Source: Oligoflexia bacterium (GTDB taxonomy: Bacteria > Bdellovibrionota > Bacteriovoracia > Bacteriovoracales > Bacteriovoracaceae). From it: 64,000 nucleotides of DNA. Every line of letters starts with the position of its first letter. The first letter of the stretch is position 1. A program made the position numbers and the translations under genes. Below, one piece after another: positions 51,577 to 61,479 of the stretch. The DNA lies in NCBI GenBank assembly GCA_015231955.1, contig JADGAN010000001.1, positions 62,001 through 126,000 on the forward strand, read 5' to 3'. Below the pieces are notes generated by a model, which did not search any database, had not been told where the DNA came from, and saw only the letters and a list, made by a program, of their open reading frames with translations.

Positions 51577-52185
51577 GTGTTCATCATAGGAGTCGCAGGA
51601 GGTTCAGGTTCAGGAAAAACAACGTTTGCCAAAAAGATTATCTCTGCTCTGGAAAATGAAGATGTCTCTGTTGTGCATATGGATTCCTACTATCTTCCTT
51701 CACAGCCCAAAACCAACTATACCGAAAAAGGAAAACCCAATTTTGATCACCCTGACGCCTTCGATTGGGAACTCCTAAGAAAGCATATTGCTACATTAAA
51801 AGAGGGTAAGTCCATCGAGTGTCCCGTTTACGATTTCAAAAATAGTCATCGTGCCGAAGAGACACACACTTTAGGCCCTGGCAAAGTCATTTTATTTGAA
51901 GGCATCTTTACCCTTTACGATAAAGAGATCCGATCACTCCTCGATATCAAATGTTTCTTACACGTTGACGCCGATATTCGTTTTACTCGGCGCTTGCACC
52001 GAGACGTCAAAGAGCGTGGGCGTACCTTGGAATCGATCATTGAGCAATACTACGACTCTGTCCGCCCTATGTTTTTAAAATTTCTTGCTCCACAAATTCA
52101 ACACGCAGACATCACCGTTGGAGAAGATACCGATGTGGCCGCATCTATATTGATTGCAAAAATAAGAGAACTCCTTCGCAGCTAA
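51577..52185 (+). CDS. udk: Uridine/cytidine kinase
   Basis: A 202-residue P-loop kinase of pyrimidine salvage. GVAGGSGSGKTTFAKK is the Walker A region (residues 5-20), MDSYYLPSQ binds substrate, FDHPDAFDWELL is the conserved uridine-site box, and FEGIFTLYD and the LID RRLHRDVKERGRT follow. GTG start, with GAGGAG upstream. Stop lies 28 bases before the RNase J gene. Confidence 0.93.
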   Translation: MFIIGVAGGSGSGKTTFAKKIISALENEDVSVVHMDSYYLPSQPKTNYTEKGKPNFDHPDAFDWELLRKHIATLKEGKSIECPVYDFKNSHRAEETHTLGPGKVILFEGIFTLYDKEIRSLLDIKCFLHVDADIRFTRRLHRDVKERGRTLESIIEQYYDSVRPMFLKFLAPQIQHADITVGEDTDVAASILIAKIRELLRS

Positions 52186-52213
52186 AAATATCGGAGGTTT
52201 TGGAGGTCTTCTA

Positions 52214-53923
52214 GTGAGTTATAAATTTGAACTTATGCCCATTGGAGGTGTTGGGGAGATCGGCCACAATATGATGGTGATCAAAACCAAGGAGGAATGG
52301 ATCTTAATTGATGCAGGTATTCTCTTTCCCTCTGAAAGTTTCTACAACCTTCAATACTTGATTCCCGATTTCAGCACACTTGATTTGCAAAAGACGACCT
52401 CTTTAGTGGTCACTCATGCCCATGAAGATCATGTCGGTGCAATTCCTCACCTCTGGAAGCTTTTGCCTACACTAAAAATCTATGCTTCCCCTCTGGCCAA
52501 GGAGATCATTTTACTTAAAACCGGATACCACTTAAGTAATTTACCGCAAGCTGAAAAGCACCTCTCTCCTACCATTGAAGAGCTTGCAAACAACATTATC
52601 ACCATTAGTGGTAACTCTACCTTGGAATTCACTACACTCAACATTTACCCCATTCACGTCAACCACTCTATTCCTGAAACATTGGGACTGCTGATTCAAG
52701 ATAAAGAGCAAACCGCCTCTGCGCTCTATATGTCCGATTGTAAATATGATGATATCTCCCCTTATGAAGGGGTCATGGATTTAAAACGTGCAAGTGAACT
52801 CTCTAAAAATTCCAAGGTTCGAATGCTACTGTTAGATAGCACCAATATTTTACGAGACCAACAAACTCCCTCTGAAGCTAACGTTATTGGCCCTTTGCAA
52901 TCAGCAATAGAAAAACAAAAAGGCCGTATCTTTGTCACCTTCTTTCCCTCCAACCTCCATCGCTTGCAAACACTGATCCATATTGCCAAAGATCTCAATA
53001 AAAAAATCCTCTACTATGGACGCTCCTTAGTGCAATTTTCAGAGGCCGCACAAAAAGTTGGACTTTTACAAAACTACTACGAAACCAAACTCAGTGATAT
53101 AAACGAAGACGCTGTCAATTCCATTGCCAATGCTTTTCCCGATGAGAAGATGATGATCTTCCTGACAGGTTCCCAAGGGGATCTAAAGGGCGCTTTAAAT
53201 CGCATTGTCTCCGGTTACGACCCTCTCTTTAAACTACGAAAAGATGATGTGATCATTTTCAGCTCCAGGGTCATTCCTGGGAACGAAAAGCGCATGGCCC
53301 ATATCTATAATAAAATTTATAAACAAGGCGCCTCCATCATCACCGCTTGCGATACCCCCATTCACGTCTCTGGTCACCTTGGCATTCCTGATATCCACAC
53401 CGTGATCAAACAATATTCACCCACACACTTCATTCCTATTCATGGTGAAAACTACTTCCTGCATAAGCATGAAGATCTGGTGCAAGAGCACTATCCTCAA
53501 ATACAAACTCATCTGATTAACAATTATGATATGCTTACTGTCGACAATAACCTTGAAGTTTGCCAATCTGAAGGGATTGCCATGCCTCCCATCTTTATCC
53601 AAGATAATGGTCTTCCTATTGAAAAAACTGCCCTCAATCAAAGAAAAAAATTGGCCTATGGTGGATGTGTCTTTATTACCGTTACCACTCTAAATCATAA
53701 CCAAAAGATCACGCCAAGAGACTTCCTCATTGACTTTCACGCTCTTCCAGAATTTCTTGAATCCATCAAGCATGAATTGATCGCCTTTCTTCAAAAAAAT
53801 CTACAAGCGCAGGATAGGAGTGTGGCAGAGAAAATGAGTGAAGAGTGTAAAGGCCTAACCAGAAATTTTATCAATAGTCATCTACTGTACAAGCCCGTGG
53901 TGTTTGTACATATTTTATGCTGA
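52214..53923 (+). CDS. rnj: Ribonuclease J
   Basis: A 569-residue metallo-beta-lactamase-fold 5'-3' exo/endoribonuclease. The metal motif is VVTHAHEDHVGAIPH (residues 65-79), with DCKYD and GHLGIPDIHT downstream, and the beta-CASP domain has VIIFSSRVIPGNEKRM. A C-terminal domain follows, slightly divergent. GTG start with GGAGG seven bases upstream. RNase J takes the place of some RNase E activity in many bacteria. Convergent with ftsZ. Confidence 0.92.
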   Translation: MSYKFELMPIGGVGEIGHNMMVIKTKEEWILIDAGILFPSESFYNLQYLIPDFSTLDLQKTTSLVVTHAHEDHVGAIPHLWKLLPTLKIYASPLAKEIILLKTGYHLSNLPQAEKHLSPTIEELANNIITISGNSTLEFTTLNIYPIHVNHSIPETLGLLIQDKEQTASALYMSDCKYDDISPYEGVMDLKRASELSKNSKVRMLLLDSTNILRDQQTPSEANVIGPLQSAIEKQKGRIFVTFFPSNLHRLQTLIHIAKDLNKKILYYGRSLVQFSEAAQKVGLLQNYYETKLSDINEDAVNSIANAFPDEKMMIFLTGSQGDLKGALNRIVSGYDPLFKLRKDDVIIFSSRVIPGNEKRMAHIYNKIYKQGASIITACDTPIHVSGHLGIPDIHTVIKQYSPTHFIPIHGENYFLHKHEDLVQEHYPQIQTHLINNYDMLTVDNNLEVCQSEGIAMPPIFIQDNGLPIEKTALNQRKKLAYGGCVFITVTTLNHNQKITPRDFLIDFHALPEFLESIKHELIAFLQKNLQAQDRSVAEKMSEECKGLTRNFINSHLLYKPVVFVHILC

Positions 53924-53939
53924 TTCTGATCTTTAAGTC

Positions 53940-55439
53940 CTACTCTTGAGAAAGGGAGCTATTCTTTTGCGTTTCGGACTCTTTTCTTAGAAAGGTAGGG
54001 GTATCAAACTCTTCATCACTAAAGTTAATAAAACCTAGGCGTTCTGCGATCGACTTCGCTTTGTTTTTATCCTCATCTACACTGCTGCTACTATTATTGA
54101 TACGCACTGATTTTGTCGGTGATGGTGATGGTGATGATGATGATGATGGTGCTGTCATAGCAGTATTCACAGGAACAGAAGATGTAGAAGCAGTAGTGAC
54201 ATCATATTGAACAGCGGCCTTCTTTATTGATTCAAGAAGACCAGGGTTACTTGCACTACCAAACTGCTCTTCATATCTTCTGCTGGAGCGTTCTAAAGGA
54301 GCACTCTCCTCTATACCATAAAATGATTCGCTAGTGGCCGCAATGGGTGCAAGCGTTTTTTCAAGTGGAGCACTAACTTTATCCGCATAGAGTGGTTTTT
54401 CTTGGAGCACTCTTTCATTAACAAAGCTACTTTGAAGCGCATTTTTCTTTCTCATGCGATCTTTGCCAAGACCGGTGGCCACTACAGTGACTTTTACATA
54501 ATCACCCATATTATCATCGATAACCGTTCCAAAAATTATTTCCGCATCCTCATCTGCGGCCTCCATAATGAGTGTCACTGCCGCATTGGTTTCAAAGGCA
54601 GTAAGACCTTTACTTCCAGTAATGTTGATAATAATTCCAGTAGCACCATCAATGGTGATGTCCTCTAAGAGAGGCGAATGAATCGCATCGGTTGCGGCCT
54701 TGATGGCCCTATCGGGTCCACTAGCAACACCAGTCCCCATAAGTGCCAACCCTTTGTTGCCCATAACAGTACTGACATCAGCAAAATCGGCATTGATAAG
54801 CCCGGTATTATTGATCAAATCGGAAATACCACGAACAGCATTTAAGAGTACCTCATCAGCACGCTTGAAAGTCTCTAGCAAAGAGAGACTTTCTCCAGCA
54901 ATAGTAAGCAAACGTTGGTTAGGGATCGTGATCAGAGAGTCCACCGCTTCTTCCAGGGCCTGAATGCCATTCTCAGCATGGCGAGACCTTTTTTTGCCTT
55001 CAAATACAAATGGCCTAGTAACCACTCCAACAGTCAGCGCGCCCAATTCCTTTGCAAGTTTGGCAATCACCGGGGCCGCACCCGTTCCGGTTCCACCGCC
55101 CATACCTGCAGTAATAAAAACCATATCTGCGCCCGTTAGTAATTCACTAATCGCCTCGTACTCTTCTAGTGCCGCCTTGCGTCCAATATCAGGATTAGCA
55201 CCAGCACCAAGCCCTTTAGTAAGCTCTCTCCCTAGTTGCACCTTGATCGGTGCAAGGTTTGCAATTAATGATTGTGAATCGGTATTAGCAGTAATGTACT
55301 CTACTCCAGAAAGGCCTGCACTGATCATAGTGTTGACTGCATTTCCGCCAGCGCCTCCCACTCCAATTACTCTAATTTTTGCTCCTTTCCTTGGATCAAC
55401 TATCATGCTCGCATTAGCAGTGTCTGCTATCTCAAACAT
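53940..55439 (-). CDS. ftsZ: Cell division GTPase FtsZ
   Basis: A 499-residue tubulin homologue. [12 protein letters not shown] is the first nucleotide loop and [12 protein letters not shown] (about 112-123) the tubulin signature; [11 protein letters not shown] is the synergy (T7) loop with the catalytic Asp. A long Ser/Pro/Thr-rich linker (about 330-465, including a Ser-Pro run encoded by a triplet-like repeat) leads to the conserved C-terminal peptide [10 protein letters not shown], which binds FtsA and other partners. The peptide is followed by about 12 more residues. It starts 18 bases after ftsA. Confidence 0.97.
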   Translation of the reverse strand: MFEIADTANASMIVDPRKGAKIRVIGVGGAGGNAVNTMISAGLSGVEYITANTDSQSLIANLAPIKVQLGRELTKGLGAGANPDIGRKAALEEYEAISELLTGADMVFITAGMGGGTGTGAAPVIAKLAKELGALTVGVVTRPFVFEGKKRSRHAENGIQALEEAVDSLITIPNQRLLTIAGESLSLLETFKRADEVLLNAVRGISDLINNTGLINADFADVSTVMGNKGLALMGTGVASGPDRAIKAATDAIHSPLLEDITIDGATGIIINITGSKGLTAFETNAAVTLIMEAADEDAEIIFGTVIDDNMGDYVKVTVVATGLGKDRMRKKNALQSSFVNERVLQEKPLYADKVSAPLEKTLAPIAATSESFYGIEESAPLERSSRRYEEQFGSASNPGLLESIKKAAVQYDVTTASTSSVPVNTAMTAPSSSSSPSPSPTKSVRINNSSSSVDEDKNKAKSIAERLGFINFSDEEFDTPTFLRKESETQKNSSLSQE

Positions 55440-55457
55440 ATTTCCCCTCTCTTGTTT

Positions 55458-56711
55458 TTAGAATATCTCTTTAAAAATATTTTTTAACGATTGATTGATC
55501 TTATTCACCAGATCCATATGGCCTTTTTCCATTTTGTTTCTTTCATCCATCTCTTGCCTAAAGGCCACCATTAATAATCCAATAGCAGTTGAAAATTCTG
55601 GATGCTGTATCAATCCTTCTGCTTCACGAAGATGCAGCGGGCCTCCAATCTTAACCGGAATTCCTAAGATAAATTCTGCAAGTGTAGCTAGCCCTTTAAC
55701 ACGAGCACCCCCCCCTGTAAGCACCAGTCCTGCAACCATATCTTTTCGTAATTTTTTCTCTTCAATTATTTTTGTAATAACTTGAAACAACTCTTCTGCC
55801 CGACAGCCAATCACCTTTACCACAAACGATTGTGGAATCTCTCGCAAAGGCCCTCCGCTAATACCAAACACTGAAATATGAGAATCCTTATGAGCACGAT
55901 CCGCGATAACACTCCCATAATTGATCTTAATTTTCTCTGCTTCACCATGAGCAGTATTAAGTGCAACGGCAAGGTCATTGGTAAAGTGATTCCCTCCGAT
56001 AGGAATGCTTTGAGAACAAATCAACGATCCTTTTTTCCAAACCGCAAAATCGGATGTACCTCCTCCAATATCCAGAATAGCAACACCCAATTTTTTTTCC
56101 TCTTCATTCAAAATCGCCACCGAAGAGGCCAAGGGTTGTAAAATAATATTTTTTACCGTTATTCCCGCATCCTCGACACACTTACTTAAATTTTGAAGCG
56201 CACTGATATTTCCTGTCACCACATGTACATTGGCCTCAATTTTACTGCCGCTCATGCCGATTGGTTCTCGAATACCACCAATACCATCGACAATAAAATC
56301 TTGAGGCATAATATGCAATATTCTACGATCTTCTGGTATCGTAATCGTTTTAGCAACTTCCAATACTCGCTCAACATCTCTACTATGAATCGCTCCCCCT
56401 TTCAGGGTAACTTCTGCTCTGTTATTAAAACTTCCGATGTGATTTCCAGCAACACTAATGTATGCTTCATTGATCTCAAAACGAGTCGCTCGCTTTGCCT
56501 CTCTGATAGAATTTTTTATGGATAAAATAGTTTTCTCGATATTAACAATCATCCCTTTTTTCAGGCCGAAACTAGGGACATTACCTACACCAATAATTTT
56601 AAGTCTAGGTATCGTATGCTTGCCCACCCAAGAATACTCACCAACTATAGTGCAGATTTTCGTTGTGCCTATATCAATACCAACGATAACATTCCGTTGC
56701 CTATCGTTCAT
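55458..56711 (-). CDS. ftsA: Cell division protein FtsA
   Basis: A 417-residue actin-like protein. VGIDIGTTKICTIVG is phosphate 1, VAILDIGGGTSDFAVW phosphate 2, and VLTGGGARVKGL the adenosine region. The C-terminal amphipathic helix, KINQSLKNIFKEIF, anchors it to the membrane. It tethers FtsZ. AAAGGA upstream of the ATG. It follows the FtsQ-like gene by 85 bases. Confidence 0.96.
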   Translation of the reverse strand: MNDRQRNVIVGIDIGTTKICTIVGEYSWVGKHTIPRLKIIGVGNVPSFGLKKGMIVNIEKTILSIKNSIREAKRATRFEINEAYISVAGNHIGSFNNRAEVTLKGGAIHSRDVERVLEVAKTITIPEDRRILHIMPQDFIVDGIGGIREPIGMSGSKIEANVHVVTGNISALQNLSKCVEDAGITVKNIILQPLASSVAILNEEEKKLGVAILDIGGGTSDFAVWKKGSLICSQSIPIGGNHFTNDLAVALNTAHGEAEKIKINYGSVIADRAHKDSHISVFGISGGPLREIPQSFVVKVIGCRAEELFQVITKIIEEKKLRKDMVAGLVLTGGGARVKGLATLAEFILGIPVKIGGPLHLREAEGLIQHPEFSTAIGLLMVAFRQEMDERNKMEKGHMDLVNKINQSLKNIFKEIF

Positions 56712-56796
56712 GAGATTCCTTTCTCGATATTTTCTGATAGTATCATAGTATCAATGAAGACTATTTTTGCTTATTATTTAAATCGTAGAAGTAGTG

Positions 56797-57537
56797 CTAG
56801 AACTTGACAACAATTTTTTTAGGATTCGAGATGTTGATCGTTGTTGGAAGGTTTCGATTAAGTGCCATGTGCTCTGTAATTTTTTCAATTTTTTCCAATT
56901 TTTCCTTCCATTGATCCGTTCCCATGAACACATTGATCGTCCTTCCTTTATAAGATAAGATGATAGTCAACTCCTTATCTTGGTTAATCAAAATCTCAGA
57001 AATTTTCTTAGTAAGCTTGTTATGTCTTACATCGTTCAAAATTTGAGTTATTTGCATTTGTAATTCGTTATCTGCCTCACTTGCCGGAAAGGAGAGCATT
57101 GGTAATTCATGGTTTAATTTTTTCTCCTCTCTTAAAATAACTTCATAAGTTGGATCATACAACTTTCCATTATTTCCCAAAACAGCACGATAAAGCTCAT
57201 TCCAATCTTTTTCGTAAACCATTACTAGCGATCTTGGTAGTGGACAATTGTATTTAAATTCTAAAATTTGTAAAAGTGGGTCGTATTTGATCTCGTAGGA
57301 GGAAATGAAATTTTTCTTCTGCAAATCTTCTACTAATATCTTTTTCTTAATATCCAACAAAGACATTCGCTTATTAAATTCTTCAAACAAATTCTCTGTT
57401 AAATTTCCAATTAATCTAGTCGGGCAGTCTCCAAAAGATGTTCTAACTTTAATATTACTTGAGTTCTCTGCATAAGTTGTTCTAGTGAACAGAGAAAATA
57501 TGAGAATATAGATTAAAACAAAGAATACATTTTTCAT
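56797..57537 (-). CDS. FtsQ-like periplasmic division protein
   Basis: A 246-residue protein between ftsA and murC, where ftsQ is expected. Its N-terminal hydrophobic stretch (about residues 3-20) is followed by a possible signal-peptidase site (TYAENS) rather than a cytoplasmic leader and anchor, so it may be free in the periplasm. KKILVEDLQKKNFISSYEIKYDPLLQILEFKYNCPLPRSL resembles a POTRA-type segment, and the C-terminus TTINISNPKKIVVKF resembles the FtsQ end. The assignment rests mainly on position; sequence similarity is weak. Confidence 0.55.
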   Translation of the reverse strand: MKNVFFVLIYILIFSLFTRTTYAENSSNIKVRTSFGDCPTRLIGNLTENLFEEFNKRMSLLDIKKKILVEDLQKKNFISSYEIKYDPLLQILEFKYNCPLPRSLVMVYEKDWNELYRAVLGNNGKLYDPTYEVILREEKKLNHELPMLSFPASEADNELQMQITQILNDVRHNKLTKKISEILINQDKELTIILSYKGRTINVFMGTDQWKEKLEKIEKITEHMALNRNLPTTINISNPKKIVVKF

Positions 57538-57613
57538 CTAAAATAAATACTCCTTAAAATACATTATAAATGCATTTTAAATATTAAGAATATTTATTTT
57601 AAAGAAGCCCTAG

Positions 57614-58759
57614 TTAATTCAAAAAGGACTTGGCGATAACCATTCTTTGGGCCTCAGAAGTCCCTTCATAGATCTCGGTAATTCTTGCATCTCGATAGTA
57701 CCTCTCTACGGCAAACTCTTTGATATAACCATAACCACCATGAATTTGAATGGCCTTATGGGCACAAAAGGTCGCCGTCTCTGAGGCATAAAGTTTGGCC
57801 ATTGCCGATTCCTTGATATAATTTTCACCCTGATCCTTCAAGCTTGCTGCTCGGTAAAGCAACAAGCGTGCGGCCTCTATCCTGGTGGCCATATCGGCCA
57901 CTTGCCATTGAATGGCCTGAAAAGAGGAGAGTGTTTTGTCAAATTGTTTGCGAGTTTTAGAATATTGAATGGAATCGTCTAAGGCCGCTTGGGCAATACC
58001 AAGTGCTTGTGCTGCAATCCCGATTCTTCCACCATTTAAAGTTTCCATCGCAATTTTAAAACCAAGCCCTGGTTCACCCAAAACATTCTCCGCCGGAACT
58101 CTACAATCCTCAAAGATAAGAGAAGTAGTCGAAGAAGCACAAATTCCCATCTTCTCTTCACACTTTCCCACCACAAAGGGAGACTCCTGCTTATGAACAA
58201 TAAACGCGGTCAACCCACGATGGGGATGGGGATCAGTTCTTGCAAATAGCACACAAACTTCTGCCTCATTACCATTAGTGATAAAACTTTTTTGGCCATT
58301 TATTATCCACTCATTTTTACTTTTATCGAGGTTTGCAGTGGTGATGATCCCACTGACGTCGGTACCAGCATTAGGCTCGGTCAGGCCAATACAGCCAATA
58401 TTTTTTCCCAAGGCCAAAGAAGGCAGATACTTCTCTTTTTGCATTTTTGTGCCAAAACGATAAATAGGATCGATAGCAAGTGAAGTATGGGCCGAAATAA
58501 TTACTCCAGTACTAGCACAATAGCGAGAAATCTCCTCAACCGCTAATATGTAAGAGAGAAAATCCATTCCGGCCCCCCCATACTCGCTGGGAACATAGAT
58601 TCCCATTAGGCCTAGCTCGGCCAGTTTATCCACTGTTTCCTTGGGAAAGGTGTGATCCCGGTCGTGCTTGGCGGCCACTGGCCTGATCTCTTTGATCCCG
58701 ATGTTTCGACACATTTGTTGAAGGGTTAACTGCTCGTCGTTTAGGTAAAAATCCATCAT
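57614..58759 (-). CDS. Acyl-CoA dehydrogenase
   Basis: A 381-residue FAD flavoenzyme of short/medium-chain type. IGLTEPNAGTDVSGI and FITNGNEAEVCVLFARTD are the FAD/substrate regions. The C-terminal catalytic Glu is in RDARITEIYEGTSEAQR, and MAKLYASETATFCAHKAIQIHGGYGYIKEF is the conserved C-terminal helix segment. The chosen ATG has GGGAGG upstream. It is unusual to find it between murC and the ftsQ-like gene in a division cluster; no electron-transfer flavoprotein gene is next to it. Confidence 0.95.
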   Translation of the reverse strand: MMDFYLNDEQLTLQQMCRNIGIKEIRPVAAKHDRDHTFPKETVDKLAELGLMGIYVPSEYGGAGMDFLSYILAVEEISRYCASTGVIISAHTSLAIDPIYRFGTKMQKEKYLPSLALGKNIGCIGLTEPNAGTDVSGIITTANLDKSKNEWIINGQKSFITNGNEAEVCVLFARTDPHPHRGLTAFIVHKQESPFVVGKCEEKMGICASSTTSLIFEDCRVPAENVLGEPGLGFKIAMETLNGGRIGIAAQALGIAQAALDDSIQYSKTRKQFDKTLSSFQAIQWQVADMATRIEAARLLLYRAASLKDQGENYIKESAMAKLYASETATFCAHKAIQIHGGYGYIKEFAVERYYRDARITEIYEGTSEAQRMVIAKSFLN

Positions 58760-58865
58760 GAACCTCCCTGAAAAAGAGATTATAAATGGATGGATTAAAT
58801 TCTGTTTTTAACAAAATTGCAACAAGGTTATTTTTTTTGATCACACATTAAGGCCAGAACTAGAG

Positions 58866-60272
58866 CTAAAGACGGCCCTTGATAAACTCTCGCATATTTT
58901 TACCAATGGAACCGGCACCTAATGAAAGAAAAACTGTGTTTTCCAAAATAGCATGCTCAGAAAAAACTTGAGGAAACTCTGCAAAGCTTGGAAGGTATTT
59001 TGCCATTTGTGGGTGAATCTTATTGATATCCTCCACTAATTTGATGGAAGAGATGCCTGGAAGCGGTTTTTCACTGGCGGCATAGATCGGGAGAACATAA
59101 ACTTCATCAGCATCATTGAAGCAATGAAGAAATTTTTCCCAGCACAACATGGTTCTAGTATAGCGGTGCGGTTCAAAGATCACCACAATTTTAGCACTAG
59201 CTTTTACTTTGCGTACAGTTTGAATGGCATTGGCAATTTCAGTCGGATGGTGACCATAATCGTCGATGATCTCAAGAGGGCCCGTCTTAAAGAGAAGCTC
59301 TAAGCGCCGTCCAACGCCTTTAAACTTCACGAGTGAACTCGCAATCACGAGAAACTCCAATCCTAGTTGATGAGCTACTGCAATGGCCCCTAAAGAATTT
59401 AAGACATTGTGAACTCCAGAGGTAAAAATCTTAATTTCCGTGGCCTTTTTCCCTTCAAAATAGAGATCGTACTCCGTATGGCCATCGCCATAGATAACAT
59501 TTTTTGCCTGGTAATTAGGAATTTCCTTTAACGCTTGATCTTCAATCCCAAAAGTTAACCATGGTCTTTTAATACGATTTCTAATCCGCTTAATCTCTTC
59601 GTCATGGATATTGAGAATGCAATGGCCATAAAAGGGAACTCGATTGGCAAACTTAAGAAAGGAGTGAACCAGATTTCTTTTGGTCTTATAAAAATCCAAG
59701 TGGTCATCATCAATATTGGTAATCACCGAGATAATCGGGCCTAAAAGTAAAAAAGAGCCATCCGATTCGTCGGCCTCTGCCACCAAGATATCCCCTTGCC
59801 CTACTCTTGCATGGCCACCTAAATTTTCAACAATCCCACCTATAATGTGAGTAGCATCCATTCCCGCTTCAAAAAGAATGGTCGCTAAAAAACTGGTGGT
59901 TGTGGTTTTTCCGTGTGAACCTGCTATGGCAATTCCATACTTTAAACGCATAAGCTCAGAAAGCATCTCTGCTCGCTTGATCAAGGGGATGCTTTTGCGT
60001 TTGGCCTCAAGCACTTCAGGGTTGTTTTTCAAATCTACTGCCGAGCTATATACTACCACAGTTGGATGATCCACATTCTCAGCAGCGTGTCCAAGTTTGA
60101 TCTCTGCTCCCAGCTCTCTTAGTTTTAAAATATTTTGATTAACTGATAAATCGGAACCCGACACAGAGTAGTTTAGTCGCAACAAAATCTCTGCGATTCC
60201 ACTCATCCCAATGCCACCAATTCCAATGAAGTGTACTTTAATTAACTTTGATTGAATGTTACTGTTAAACAT
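58866..60272 (-). CDS. murC: UDP-N-acetylmuramate-L-alanine ligase
   Basis: A 468-residue Mur ligase. N-terminal HFIGIGGIGMSGIAE, central P-loop IAGSHGKTTTTSFLA, EADESDGSFLLL, VITNIDDDHLDFY with the metal His, and C-terminal IIDDYGHHPTEIANAI and EPHRYTR. It adds L-Ala to UDP-MurNAc. The ATG at 60272 overlaps the murG stop by eight bases. Confidence 0.96.
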   Translation of the reverse strand: MFNSNIQSKLIKVHFIGIGGIGMSGIAEILLRLNYSVSGSDLSVNQNILKLRELGAEIKLGHAAENVDHPTVVVYSSAVDLKNNPEVLEAKRKSIPLIKRAEMLSELMRLKYGIAIAGSHGKTTTTSFLATILFEAGMDATHIIGGIVENLGGHARVGQGDILVAEADESDGSFLLLGPIISVITNIDDDHLDFYKTKRNLVHSFLKFANRVPFYGHCILNIHDEEIKRIRNRIKRPWLTFGIEDQALKEIPNYQAKNVIYGDGHTEYDLYFEGKKATEIKIFTSGVHNVLNSLGAIAVAHQLGLEFLVIASSLVKFKGVGRRLELLFKTGPLEIIDDYGHHPTEIANAIQTVRKVKASAKIVVIFEPHRYTRTMLCWEKFLHCFNDADEVYVLPIYAASEKPLPGISSIKLVEDINKIHPQMAKYLPSFAEFPQVFSEHAILENTVFLSLGAGSIGKNMREFIKGRL

Positions 60273-61479
60273 GACGTATAATCTCACGAAAGATAATGTC
60301 TTCAGGAAGATTGGCGAGGATCACTCTTCGACTATCGTCCCCTTTGTTGCTTCCCTGATCGTCGTAATTCACTTTGCGTTCCCAAACGGTATCAAGGATT
60401 TCGCATAATCGCTTAAAATTATCTTTCTGTAAACCATTACAATCCTCTATGTAAACAGGAAAAAGCGCCTCTTCAGCAAGCGACCGCGCATTGTAAAATT
60501 GGTGCCGATCCTTATGGTGAGGATAGGGTATTAAAATCACAGGTACCCCGACTATTCTTAGCTCTGATATACTGGAAGCACCTGAACGACAGACAATAAG
60601 ATCAGCAAAACTATACTCTTTTGCCATATCATCAAAATACTCATGCTGAGAGTAACTTAACACTCCTTCGGCCAGTGCTTTGGTAAGCGCCTGCTTTTGA
60701 TCATCCTCCATTTTATACTCGCGCCCGGTTTGATGCCGAAGCTGCAAATGATACTCCCCACGCAAATTGCTAATACTCTTTCCTCGAGTAGCAAAATCGA
60801 TCATACAATCATTAATCGATTTCGCACCTAAACTCCCTCCAAAAACCAAAACCCTGATTACCTTTTCAAGCAGTCGTTGTGGTTTTTGTGCTAAATTTTC
60901 TTTTGCAAATTTTACAATATCTTTACGAATAGGATTTCCACTAATTACTACCTTTTTTAAGCAAAAGAAGGGAACCCCTTTGGTGTGCTTAAAGTGTAAG
61001 AAAATTTTTTTAGAGAACAAAGAGAGAATTTTGTTCGTTAATCCCAAGACTGCATTTTGTTCGATAACATAGACTGGTATCCTTAAAAGATAGGCAGATA
61101 AAAGTACAGGACCACACACATATCCTCCAGCACCAATTGCCACTGCTGGGCGCTGTCGCATAAGAATAAACAAGACTTGCATCATGGAGAGTAGATTTTT
61201 AACGATTGAACTGATCACCTTTAGAGGATTTTTGTATTTAAGGGGCATGGAATCGAGATAAACAGCATTTAACCCTTGGTGGAGCTTGTAATCAAGATGG
61301 CGCTTGCCTGTGAAGTAGAGGGTGCCAATCGACTCATCCTTGAACTTCTCCCCTAACGCTAAAGCTGTATTAATATGTCCGGCAGTTCCCCCTGAAACTA
61401 AAACTGCCAGGCGCTTTTTTTTATTTGAATTCTTCGACAATGATTGTGTTTGTGGTTGCGATTGCAGTCTCGTTGTCAT
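60265..61479 (-). CDS. murG: UDP-GlcNAc:lipid I glycosyltransferase MurG
   Basis: A 404-residue GT28 enzyme, longer than E. coli MurG (355). LVSGGTAGHINTALAL is the first Gly-rich loop (about residues 28-43), GAGGYVCGPVLLSAYLL the second, ISGNPIR and VFGGSLGAKSIND mark the interdomain, and ICRSGASSISELRIVGVPVILIPYPHHKDRHQ is the UDP-GlcNAc site. It makes lipid II. The first 20 residues are Ser/Gln-rich. Its 5' end overlaps ftsW by 59 bases; AAGGAA precedes the ATG. Confidence 0.95.
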   Translation of the reverse strand: MTTRLQSQPQTQSLSKNSNKKKRLAVLVSGGTAGHINTALALGEKFKDESIGTLYFTGKRHLDYKLHQGLNAVYLDSMPLKYKNPLKVISSIVKNLLSMMQVLFILMRQRPAVAIGAGGYVCGPVLLSAYLLRIPVYVIEQNAVLGLTNKILSLFSKKIFLHFKHTKGVPFFCLKKVVISGNPIRKDIVKFAKENLAQKPQRLLEKVIRVLVFGGSLGAKSINDCMIDFATRGKSISNLRGEYHLQLRHQTGREYKMEDDQKQALTKALAEGVLSYSQHEYFDDMAKEYSFADLIVCRSGASSISELRIVGVPVILIPYPHHKDRHQFYNARSLAEEALFPVYIEDCNGLQKDNFKRLCEILDTVWERKVNYDDQGSNKGDDSRRVILANLPEDIIFREIIRHV

